Below are positions 11,955 to 20,823 of a stretch of DNA of 20,823 bases, piece by piece; the first letter of the stretch is position 1, and each line of letters starts with the position of its first letter. The translations under genes were made by a program, and so were the position numbers. A model generated the notes under the pieces. That model searched no databases and was not told the origin of the DNA. It worked only from the letters and a program-made list of their open reading frames with translations. This DNA comes from Protostelium mycophagum (lineage: Eukaryota > Evosea > Variosea > Protosteliida > Protosteliaceae). Location of the stretch: the NCBI GenBank assembly GCA_002081555.1, contig MZNV01002215.1, positions 1-20,823 on the forward strand, given 5' to 3'.

Positions 11955-12800
11955 ATGGCCTCTCCTTCCGTATCATCAAGGGGAATACCCAAAGCCCTCT
12001 TCATCGTAAGTTCAAATTCATCCCGAGTTCGAAATGGATTTGCTGATATTGTATTATAGGAAGATGTCGATGACTTTATTTCCAAACAAGCGAGCGCAGA
12101 TGAAGCTCTCAAAAGAATGCAAGAGAACTATAGGTGAGTGCACTTAATTGTGATTGTATTTTGATTCTGATTAGCAAATTCAAATTGATGGAAATGTCCC
12201 TCACAAAGAGCAAGAATGCTCTGAAAAACAAGATCCCTGAGATAAAAAACACTCTAGTGATGGTAAAGCACCTCCAATCAAAGAAGGTACCCTATTTAAT
12301 GTAATTTGATCTTAAAAACACAGGAAACCGAGGAGGTTGTCATAACCGAATTTGAGTTATCTGACAACGTATACGCTCATGCTAAGATCACACCCTCAGT
12401 CGTCTGTTTATGGCTCGGCGTGAGTGATCATCTATTTGAATGATTGAGATCAGAGTTCATAACTTCTGCAGGCTAATGTGATGGTGGAATACACTTTTGA
12501 AGAGGCCATTGAGCTTCTTTCCAAGAACTTGGAATCTGCAGAAAAGAATCTGACCAGCTTAGAGGAGGACATTGGCTTCCTCAAGGAGCAGATTACGACA
12601 ACCGAAGTCAGTATCCTCACCTTTGAATTTTCGTTGTTATTGGAGGCCTTCTTGTGGCATCTTTCTTGAGATGGATGATTTTATTTATGACACCGTCATT
12701 ATGATCAGTAATGATTATCCTTGATTTTATAGACATCGCCAGAGTTTACAACCACGATGTCAAGCAAAGAAGAAAGAAGAGAGACACCGGTGCACAATAA
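11955..12800 (+). CDS. VBP1: Prefoldin subunit 3 (VBP1/PFD3), 6 exons
   Basis: This alpha-type prefoldin subunit belongs to the hexameric cytosolic chaperone that passes unfolded actin and tubulin to the CCT chaperonin. Exons: 11955-12005, 12060-12133, 12175-12286, 12324-12419, 12472-12610, 12733-12800; 540 nt, 179 aa, somewhat shorter than the 197 aa of human because the N-terminus is short. Family hallmarks are GIPKALFIEDV, two long heptad-rich helices, VYAHAKITP and VCLWLGANVMVEYTFEEA in the beta core, and the C-terminal TTTEVNIARVYNHDVKQRR. Intron 5 must use the donor GTATCC to keep EVNIARVYN. The preceding GTCAGT would break the frame. That intron looks U12-type. Confidence 0.95.
12611..12732 (+). 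other. Probable U12-type GT-AG intron in prefoldin 3
   Basis: The donor is GTATCCTCA (consensus GTATCCTTT). A branch-like TATCCTTGAT (consensus TTCCTTRAY) puts its adenosine at about 12724, 8 nt before the end of the intron at TATAG. The donor is forced by the conserved protein frame. At 122 nt it is the longest intron of this gene. Confidence 0.7.
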
Positions 12801-12801
12801 A
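12796..12801 (+). terminator. Polyadenylation signal overlapping the prefoldin 3 stop codon
   Basis: AATAAA contains the TAA stop (12798-12800). The 3' UTR should therefore be very short. Confidence 0.55.
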
Positions 12802-13021
12802 TCAATAGAAACAGTTCAGACCGCTTTTCATTGCATTTAGATTGATTCAACCACATGAAGTCATCTTCTTGGTACAACCAATCACTTGACCTTGGACATG
12901 TTCTAGTGTCATTCTCGAACGTGTTTCTGATCTGGAAAGGCACGTGACCGTTTCCTTCCTTTCGCCATGAAATTCCTTTCGCAAAACGGTTCGACGATTC
13001 AGATCACATCACGCACCAATC
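12801..13021 (+). promoter_or_regulatory. Short region between prefoldin 3 and NEMF
   Basis: These 221 bp separate two co-directional genes. They must hold the prefoldin 3' end and the NEMF promoter. No TATA box is evident. A GATTCAG acceptor-like site lies about 20 nt before the NEMF ATG. Confidence 0.45.
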
Positions 13022-16000
13022 ATGAAGAGTCGTTTCACGTCTTTAGACGTTACTAGTGTTGTTAAATGTCTCAGAGAAGAGATCGTGGGTCTTCGTGTGG
13101 CCAACATCTACGATATTAATGGAAAGACCTACCTGCTCAAATTAGCAAAGCCAGACCACAAGGTGAGTTCAGAATCTGCTAATCCCTAACATCTAAATAT
13201 TGTCTAGGTTTTCCTTTTGATCGAGTCTGGAATACGTATACACACCACCGACTACGCCAGAGAGAAGTCTACCCTTCCTTCTGTCTTCACTTTGAAGTTG
13301 AGAAAACATCTCAGGACAAAGCGTGTTGAGGCAGTCACTCAATTGGGAGTAGATCGTGTGATCATGTTCACCTTTGGAACCGGTCCAGTTACTCAAAACC
13401 TCATTGTGGAGATGTATGCCTCTGTAAGTGCCAATGAACGATCATCTCATCACATCTGAATCCTCCAGGGTAACGTCCTCTTAACAGACGCCGATCTGAA
13501 CATCCAGACTCTTCTTCGTACACACAAATACGAAGATGACGTCATAGTCGCCACACACCAGAAATACCCCACAGATAACATCAGACAGTACAAAGCGATA
13601 GACACAGAGAAGGTGATGTCTTCAACTCTTCATCACTTCTAAAATATGCAGCTTAAAGAGGAGCTCAAAGCACATGAAGGAACCGAGACATTGAAGACGT
13701 TGATCAACCAGAAGACAGGTGCCCAAAATAGATGAGCACGAATATTCTGACCGTTGTAGATGTGGGAACTCTCGTGGCTGAGCACTGTGTATTGTCTATC
13801 GGCCTGCAAAACACATCCACTGTAAAAGACCTAAGTGAGTCTCAAAAAAATCACTTTCAAAATTCTGAGCGTTGTAGATGACGAAAAATTGAACCAGCTG
13901 GGCGTGGTGTTATTACAGTTAGAGGACACCTTGAATCCTAATGGGAAGACTGTACCCAAGGTGATTTTTTGGCGTTATGATGACAGTGACATACTGACAT
14001 CACCAGGGATACATTTGGATCAAGACAGAGGATACAAAAAAAAAGGCAGCGGGCACAAAAGTGGACCGTAAACAGAAGAAGAAAGAATATCAATTGGAAA
14101 AATCCAACAAGACGGGTATCTCCTTGGACACTAAGGAGGGAGAGAACCAGATTCCCGCCAAAACCGCAGAGCCATCTACAACGAGCACAAAGGAAGAGCC
14201 TGCCCCTGCACAAGAAGAGGGAGAGAAGCAGCCAGTCAAAAAATAGTGAGTTACTAGAAGATTTGAATTTTTCGACAACTCAAAACTGGAATATAACCAT
14301 AATAGTTATGACGATTTCCACCCCATGGACTATTTGCAATTTGCAAACAAAGAGAAGGAGGATTACCCTACTTTTGATAAGGCTGTAGATTCTTTCTTCT
14401 CCAAGGTAAATTTTATTATCTACAACGCCTAAATTTTCAACACATTTTTAATAGATGAATTTCAGTGGGGTTTCCCACAACAATTCTTCATTAATGAACA
14501 AATACAGAAGAAAACAACATAATCACAAAAATTAAATTTTCAGGTGGAATCTCAGAGAATAGACCAAGCGGCAGCAGCACAAGAAGCCGCCGTGTTGTCC
14601 AAGTTAGACAAGGTGAAGATTGATCAACAGCGCAGAGTGGACGAGCTGTTGAGAAACGAAGACATCAACCGCTACAAGGCGCAGCTTATCGAGTCCAACA
14701 TCAACGAAGTACAACAGGTGAATATTCCACGAAATTTAATTGAAATTTTTTTTTGAGATATTTTCTGATTTGACTTAATCCAAAATTTTTCAATATATTT
14801 TGTTTATTAAAGTGATGGAGAAATAATGAATTGAGATGCCACGCAGGTGATCAACATTATAAACAGTGCCAGAACAAGCTCCATGTCTTGGTCTGAGCTG
14901 GCACGTATTATCAAAGAAGAGAAGAAGAAGGGCGACCAGTTTGCAGGGATGATACACAAGCTTAACCTCGAGAAGGGAAAGGTGCGTGAATACATTATTT
15001 GAATCAGATTTATGTGGTGACATCGAATTATTGAAAGATGTGATCTGTTGCAATCGCTGTGGAGTGATTCGCGCCACAATTGCGAGAATGTCGTTTTATC
15101 ATGTGAAATTTAAACGGATCATCTTTTTATGATGGTTATCCAACATCTTGTGAATTTCTGATGGAATTTCACAGGTCACTCTGGTGCTCACACCAAGATC
15201 CTTGGACGAAGAGGACCAGTCTGAAGAGGCACTCACCGCACCCGCAGAGGCTGTAGAGATTGACATTGCAGAGACGGCACATTCAAACTCGAGGACTTAC
15301 TATGACGCTAAGAAGAAATCCGCACAGAAGGCCCAGAAGACGCTGGATCAAGCGTCTGTGGCCATCAAAGCGGCAGAGAAAAAAACCACAAACCAACTCA
15401 AAGAGGTGAAAAATCATCCTCCTTCAGGAGCTAAAAATAGACTCACTCCAGCAAGGTGAAGACTAAGAATAGAGTGGTTGCCATCAGAAAGCCCTACTGG
15501 TTCGAGAAGTTCAATTGGTTCATCACTACACAAAACTATCTCGTCATCTCGGGTAAAGACATGCAGCAGAACGAAATGCTCTACAAAAAGTACATGAAGA
15601 AGGGAGACATTTACGTCCACGCCGACATCCATGGAGCCGCAACTTGTATCATCAAGAACCCGACTGGTGAAGAGATACCGCCTCCTTCTTTGATTCAGGC
15701 CGGTCACTATTCGGTGTGCAGGTCCGCCGCTTGGAACGAAAAAGTGGTGACGAATGCGTATTGGGTGTATCATCATCAGGTATGTGATGAGATGATTGAG
15801 AGTCATGGGTTTGGCGTAGTGTTTGCCAGCTTGCAGACTGCGAAATATTTCGGTTGGCACAATGTTTGTTTGCAAGAAAAAGGATTGCCACAAACTATTC
15901 ATTTTTATGCTCCACATTCAGACATCAAGATGACGGATGACATGATGACGTGTCTAGGTCTCCAAGTCTGCTCCCAGTGGAGAGTATCTCACTACCGGAA

Positions 16001-17818
16001 GTTTCATGATCAGAGGAAAGAAGAACTTCCTGCCACCTTCACCTTTAATTATGGGTCTCGGTTTCATGTTTAAACTTCACGAGAGTTCACTCGCGAAGCA
16101 CCTTCACGAGAGGTAATGTCCTCGTTGTAGATAAACAAATCACCTCGTTGTACTCACAATTGTAGATCGTCGACGTCTGTTGCAGAAAAGGATGTCGTCA
16201 TTTCGGAGTCAGAAGTTGAGGACGTGGAGGTTCAGGTGAGGCGTCAAATTCGGACCGAAAATCCGAAGAAATTTGGCTTCGCCAATAAAAATTTCTTCAT
16301 TTGTGGTACTTATCCTCCACTTTTCAAATAAAATTTATTTTTGCTGTAAAGGTGGAAATTGTATGTTCTGAAAAATACAGGTGTCTGATGATGACGTGGA
16401 AGAAGGCAATGGGGAGAAGAAGGAGGCACCTAAGGATAACGCTCAGAAAGAGCCAAAGTCCGCTGTTGTGCAAGAGAAGACACAAGACGCACCAAAGCTG
16501 CAGAGCAGCTTGGGATTCGGAATCAGTTCTTCCGGCATAAACGAAGACGACATATTCAACGACGACCAAGAAGAAGTCCAAACGGTATTTTGAATTTGAA
16601 TTTTGGCGGGAAATCTGACCGTTTGTCAGAAAAAGAGGATCACCGCGAAAGAGAAGAAGTTGATGAAAAAGGGAATGACGTTAGACGAAGCCAGAGAAGT
16701 CTCACAACAAAAGGACGAAAAGGACGAAAAGGTTTGTTGTAAACCTCGTTGTAGTGCTGAAAACTCCAGCCACAGGAGACACCCCAGGAGCCCAAGGCAC
16801 AGACAAACGTGCCACTTCCCAGGGGTAAGAGGACCAAGATGAAGAGGATCAAGGAGAAGTACGGGGACGAAGACGAAGAAGACAGAAAATTAACCATGCA
16901 AATCCTCGGCGTAAGTCCATCTACAACCGTACAAAATTCTTCTGACCGTTGTAGACGAAGGAGATCAACAACGAGCCCAAGCAGAAGCAGACCAAACAAC
17001 AGAAGGGCAAAGAAGGTGAGACATAGTGTTACGTGTGATGACGTAATCACTCACTGAAAAAATAGGCAAGGGTAAGGCAAGCAACAAGAAGCAAAACGAG
17101 AAGAAAGAACAACCACAACCCAACAAGACAGCCCAAAAAATCGAGCCTCAGGGCGAGCCTTCAGGCGCCGGTTCAGATGATGAAACCAAGAAGGAAACTT
17201 CCCAGAATATTCAAGAACCCGCCGACAATGTCGAAAATGTCGACCATGCCGATAACGAGGAGAAGCACGGTAAGAACCGCGCAGAGGAAAGAAGAGAAAG
17301 AAAAAAACAAAAGGAAGAGGAACAAAAAGAAATCGCGGCCATTCTCGAGGAAGTGCGTTTTCGACCATCTACAACGATGTAGAGACACTCACTATTTTAC
17401 AGGAAGACGTACAAGAGTTGGAAGACGAAGAGAAAGACAAACTGAGCGAGATCGACTCCCTCACTGCCGTTCCTCTGAACGATGACGTGTTGCTTTTTGC
17501 CATCCCTGTGTGCGCGCCTTATAGTGCCATGTCAAACTACAAATACAAAGTCAAGTTGACACCAGGAAACGTGAAGCGCGGGAAGGGTGAAGGATTATTT
17601 TTTTCCAAAGATGTTGATTTTTTCTAGCTGCCAAGACGGCCTTGAGCGTGTTCGGACATATCGGAACTAATTCCGTAGAAAAAGATCTGATAAAATGTGT
17701 TCCGGATACGGAAATCACCGGACAACTGATGGGTGCCGTGAAGATTTCAACTCCCGGGTTGATGAGTGCCACAAAGCAGGCCAAACAACAGAAGAAGAAG
17801 GGTGCCCAGAAAGAATAA
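13022..17818 (+). CDS. NEMF: NEMF/Rqc2 (NFACT family), 21 exons
   Basis: NEMF binds 60S subunits that still carry a peptidyl-tRNA, recruits the ligase listerin and, in known homologues, directs C-terminal tailing of stalled chains. Exons: 13022-13162, 13208-13423, 13469-13612, 13652-13718, 13760-13834, 13878-13960, 14007-14245, 14306-14405, 14544-14717, 14847-14981, 15175-15405, 15456-15779, 15958-16112, 16166-16235, 16381-16584, 16630-16731, 16776-16910, 16955-17015, 17066-17352, 17403-17586, 17628-17818; 3318 nt, 1105 aa (human 1076). NFACT-N includes [15 protein letters not shown] and the catalytic-type Asp96-Arg97 pair in QLGVDR. A coiled coil follows, then NFACT-R ([43 protein letters not shown]), a charged acidic/Lys-rich region, and NFACT-C ([23 protein letters not shown]). 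Several introns carry CGTTGTAGA. No key residue appears missing. Confidence 0.96.
13719..13759 (+). other. NEMF intron 4, ending in the CGTTGTAG motif
   Basis: This 41-nt intron ends TTCTGACCGTTGTAG. The motif supplies the acceptor AG and CTGAC is a plausible branch site. The exact motif copy spans 13752-13761 and crosses the junction into exon 5. Confidence 0.85.
13835..13877 (+). other. NEMF intron 5, ending in the CGTTGTAG motif
   Basis: This 43-nt intron ends AATTCTGAGCGTTGTAG, one base different from the end of intron 4. The motif copy is 13870-13879 and again forms the acceptor. Confidence 0.85.
16113..16165 (+). other. NEMF intron 13 with three copies of the motif core
   Basis: This 53-nt intron holds an exact CGTTGTAGAT (16123-16132), a near copy CGTTGTAC from 16146, and ends at an ATTGTAGAT copy whose AG is the acceptor. 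Using the first TAG as acceptor would bring in a stop, so the last one is chosen. Confidence 0.75.
16911..16954 (+). other. NEMF intron 17 with inverted motif copies at its two ends
   Basis: In 44 nt, TCTACAAC begins about 9 nt after the donor and CGTTGTAG ends the intron, forming a terminal inverted repeat. The 3' end shares CAAAATTCT...GACCGTTGTAG with introns 4 and 5. Confidence 0.85.
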
Positions 17819-17819
17819 A
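17814..17819 (+). terminator. Polyadenylation signal overlapping the NEMF stop codon
   Basis: AATAAA contains the TAA stop (17816-17818). The converging neighbour ends only 78 bp away. Confidence 0.55.
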
Positions 17820-17895
17820 TTTCTCTGGACTTTTACCAAAATCTGTTGTTTTTGGTGCTTGTAAATCCAACACAAGAGTTGCATGTCTGAAAATG

Positions 17896-17901
17896 TTTAT
17901 T
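17896..17901 (-). terminator. Polyadenylation signal overlapping the ATPase gene stop codon
   Basis: On the minus strand AATAAA contains the TAA stop (17899-17897). This mirrors the arrangement at NEMF across the 78-bp gap. Confidence 0.55.
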
Positions 17902-20379
17902 GTCTGTTCATTCCACTGATGATCTTCTTCAGCAAGATCAACAGGTCGAGGTTGAGGGGGCTCACACATCCTGCACCATTCAGAAATGCTACTTCCTTCT
18001 TGTCTATGGCCTTCTTAACATCTTCTCTCTTGATCTCAAAGGGTGGGCAACTATTGTCTTCATCATGCCCAGGGTGGAACCACAAGAGCACAGTCTTTGA
18101 GAGTTATTACAGGTCAACAAAAGAACAAATTATACCACCTTTGGGACAAGCTGAAGTGCTATTGCATCTGCAGAGGGTTTGGTGAGCGAGTTCTTTGCCT
18201 GGGAGGGGATCACACCACACAGAATAAAATCATGACGAGCATTACGCGCTTCTTCATTAAATCCCAAATATGTATTCTTTTCACCAACCTTGGAAGATCA
18301 GACAACAATGATGACAAAAACTGAAAACTTCTCACTTTGTGCTCGACTGCTCCACGGCGAATACCGTCTGAAAGATTCAGGGAAATGTTTGGGAGCGTGT
18401 GATACTGAGAAGACTTGGTGTCCAAATGGTATAAGTGCTTAAACTCCACCTCTGGAGATGCACCAAATTCGGATACAAGCAGCCATTTAGCCATCAAAGA
18501 AGTCACAACCATACGCTTCCAGATGTTACCAAGTTTGTACAGAGAGTAGGCATCAGAATTCCACCAGCGCCTCACACCCACAAAAATATCACCTATTCTG
18601 ATTCCATACTTGGAGAGGAGGTCCTCTGCACTCTCAATCTTGGCTCGGACATCCGGTTCGTGGTTCTGTGGTTGCCACAAAAGTGTTGGGATGATGAATG
18701 AGGTCATGTACGGAAAGATGATGGCCGATTGGACCAACTGGGGTCAAGGAAAGTTGTGTATTGGGTAGAAAGTCCCTCTCCCTTTCTGGTTGTGCTGATA
18801 CTGGTTTAAGAAGGATCTGATGGGTCCGACTGCTGAGAAGTAAGACGGCTACATCCTGTGTGTCAAAGTTGACCAGGTATGACCATCCAGGAAAGTACAA
18901 TCGCTTACAGTTCTGTTCAATATCTGAAGTGATCACTGCAGGCTCCAGCTGAGGATGGATGTCATTATTGTTTATTCGGTAATCTGTTACCTCCCCGCTT
19001 TGCGAGTAGTGAGTCCAATAGCTGTTGAAGATTACATTCAGAAGCCTAGGCACTTGGCAGCTTTCAAATATGGCAGCCTCTAAAAAGTGTGAAGAAACAT
19101 TTCGAGACTTGTCATCTCCTAATCCGGGGGGCCACGGAACAATTTGTGAACTGGGTGATTGACTTGAGCGATACTTAAATATATCCTGTCCCATGATGTA
19201 TGCATCTTCTATGCTGAGGATAGATAGTGGGATACGATAAAGAGTATAATTGGACTGATCACAGAGCTTGTCAAGTCGGTTATCGCTAGTTCCAGCAATG
19301 ATGATCATCGGCTTGACCTTCCAGACGGTAGACAGCAATGCATCTAATAAATGACTCTCTTTGCTATATTAGCTTTTTGATCATCAAATACACTCACCGA
19401 CATGTACAGATTCATGCTGAGTAGAGAGGGCCTGTACTTCATCCAGTAAGAAAATATACGCCCTTCCTGAATGGTCTCCAGGTATGGCAAGGTTGGTAAG
19501 CCGGAATAGTTCTTCAACAGCAAAGTCAGGTCCATCATTGATAATCCTCTCGATCCATGCCACCAACGTGGGGTGGGTCCGCTTGAGACCTTCTGTGATT
19601 TTGTCGGCATCCTCTAATCCACATCCTGAAAACACTATTCCACCAACTTCACATCCTCTGAAGAGGACCCGAAGGTGTCGTATAATGGCTTTCCTCCATA
19701 ACTCTATTGCGGAATAACCTTTTCCTTTTGCCTCGCTTCCACTGAATGATATGATTCGTCCCTTTTGCCTTGCCATGCTGATAGAGGGGTGTTCTATCTC
19801 ACAGGCTCGTTTCAGAAGAAAGGTCTTGCCCATACCACGTGTACTGATAAGTGTTGCCACTGAGATCTTGTCTATATGGACCCAATTAGCCCAGTTCTTA
19901 ATCATGTCGATCTGATTGGATCGAGATAGCATCTTGGCAGTTGGATCTCTGTCAGGCTCCAAGCCTGTCAGTGGAGTATCAAAAGGTATCTTGAAGGTAT
20001 TGGTGGCAACAGCAACACCTGAAAATGTCAGGCTTCACCATTTTTTCGTCAAATCTTTTTAAAGATAAACAATAAGAAGATAAAAGCAGAGATAAATATA
20101 CAATTGATCTCAAAGACACCACAAGGGTACAGAAGAAGATTTAAAGAGGTAGAAATGCTTACTCGTGGGGGAGATGGTCCGAGTCAGGGGTGGTGGATTG
20201 CTTACAGTAATTGATAAAAGAGCACTGTTCGTGGTGTAATTTTTCCTGGAATACTCTTCGCTCTGTTGAGCGATAGCAAGGAAGGCCTGAATTCTTTGTA
20301 AAAAAGCAGTATCTGAACTATCTGTAATGAGGCCTTCGACAGCTATCTTGAGGCGGTCATACTCAGGTGTGATTGACAT
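17897..20379 (-). CDS. P-loop ATPase of unknown function, 6 exons
   Basis: Exons: 20379-20163, 20018-19398, 19343-18802, 18737-18336, 18198-18139, 18094-17897; 2040 nt, 679 aa, all phases consistent. After a helical and Ser/Thr/Pro-rich N-terminus (1-90) comes an AAA/STAND-like ATPase core: Walker A STRGMGKT (131-138), Walker B FLLDE (262-266), and a sensor-like strand IIIAGTSDN (291-299). The C-terminal 250 residues are mixed and end in a short hydrophobic stretch; no clear membrane segment or signal peptide is visible. The core layout, with a long insert between Walker A and B and a C-terminal segment PSADAIALQL, recalls the NTPases of Crinkler/RHS-type proteins, but I cannot confirm this. 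Exon 3/4 is the least certain junction (donor GTATCA). The gene lacks the intronic motif of its neighbours. No host role can be assigned. Confidence 0.75.
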
Positions 20380-20823
20380 CTAGATAGTTTAACGCGCGTA
20401 GCTGTGCCTCTTACTTTTATAAAACTTCAAGTGAACCTTCAGGCAACCAGTTAAGAAACCTGAGATCTTGTGAGTAAGAATCTCAATGATGTTTTAGATG
20501 CCAAAATGTTACCTGTTGTGTGGGTGGCGTTTAGAGTTATCGATGGTTCAGACGATCAAGAAACCTGAGATTTGCAAGAATGAATCATGTGAAAAACTGT
20601 GGAAGGATATTGGATGTTTACCTGTGAGGTATCTCGAATAGATTCTGTGATTTTATAAGAATGAATCGTGCAAATGAGCAGAGGTTGTGTTTACCTGTCA
20701 GAGGACGCGTCACTGAAAATCTAAACAATGGAAGGAAACATGTTTTAAACGACTTTTTCACCTTATTAACTTGCAGTCAGTTAGGATTTCGCCAGACTAT
20801 TCTCTGTGTTGACATTCAAATCA
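20380..20823 (-). promoter_or_regulatory. Upstream region of the ATPase gene with TATA-like box and repeats
   Basis: On the minus strand TATAAAAG (20414-20421) lies 35 nt before the ATG at 20379, a plausible TATA box that would leave a very short leader. Further upstream are degenerate direct repeats (20453-20700). Three CAGGTAA sequences on the minus strand (around 20509-20515, 20617-20624, 20690-20697) resemble splice donors. No conserved coding frame is visible. Confidence 0.5.
20453..20700. repeat. Degenerate direct repeats
   Basis: AAGAAACCTGAGAT occurs at 20453-20466 and again at 20558-20571, 105 bp apart. AAGAATGAATC occurs near 20576 and 20657. T(T)TACCTG occurs at 20509, 20617 and 20690. 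The pattern suggests two to three diverged units of about 80-110 bp. Confidence 0.6.

Noticed and set aside
12746-12943. A minus-strand frame with a hydrophobic end near prefoldin 3.
   Set aside because: Short, overlaps the last prefoldin exon and the intergenic gap, and has no recognisable domain.
15414-15917. A 167-codon minus-strand frame opposite NEMF exons 12-13.
   Set aside because: Antisense to NFACT-R, one of the best conserved parts of NEMF; explained as a shadow.
15780-15957. An in-frame read-through of NEMF intron 12 giving a longer exon.
   Set aside because: The conserved family sequence goes straight from YHHQ to [20 protein letters not shown] and TCTAG are good splice sites and removing 178 nt restores the match.
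17051-17368. Minus-strand frames rich in Phe, Leu and Ser that look like membrane proteins.
   Set aside because: They are the antisense of the Lys/Glu-rich NEMF linker, which always reads as Phe/Leu/Ser-rich on the other strand.

Overview
This is a gene-dense, intron-rich nuclear DNA segment from a eukaryote with a compact genome. It holds six complete protein-coding genes and the 3' end of a seventh. I rebuilt exon-intron structures by hand from family conservation and splice-site phase. All six complete models close in frame, with lengths of about 2127, 304, 120, 179, 1105 and 679 residues. Almost all introns are 35-180 nt and GT-AG. At least one looks like a true U12-type AT-AC intron and a second like a U12-type GT-AG intron, so the organism probably has a minor spliceosome. 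Fused GltB-GltD glutamate synthase, DIM1, PSMG3, prefoldin 3 and NEMF together fit an early-branching holozoan, a small invertebrate or another compact-genome eukaryote. The window does not settle which. I see no tRNA, rRNA, CRISPR array, transposon with coding capacity, or virus-like element.

Layout: 1-371 (+) is the 3' end of an unrecognised, possibly secreted beta-rich protein. 627-8897 (-) is a 30-exon glutamate synthase (GOGAT). 8898-9471 holds its upstream region, with a candidate extra first exon that would add a presequence-like peptide. 9472-10853 (-) is the 18S rRNA dimethyladenosine transferase DIM1 (8 exons, one AT-AC intron). It is divergent from 11000-11464 (+), the proteasome-assembly chaperone PSMG3 (3 exons), across about 146 bp. 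Next come 11955-12800 (+), prefoldin subunit 3 (6 exons, one probable U12 intron), and 13022-17818 (+), NEMF/Rqc2 (21 exons). NEMF converges on 17897-20379 (-), a 6-exon P-loop ATPase of unknown function, whose upstream region (20380-20823) has degenerate direct repeats.

The genes do not form one pathway, but three consecutive + strand genes serve protein quality control: proteasome assembly, tubulin/actin folding and ribosome-associated quality control. The DIM1 gene sharing the divergent promoter serves ribosome maturation.

The most unusual signal is a short DNA motif, TCTACAACG / CGTTGTAGA. There are 16 exact copies in 20.8 kb where about 0.16 would be expected. Thirteen are in introns of GOGAT, DIM1 and NEMF, in both orientations. 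In four introns the motif itself supplies the 3' splice site, and some introns carry inverted copies at both ends. This looks like the residue of an intron-generating (introner-like) element family with short terminal inverted repeats, or an unusual intronic splicing signal.
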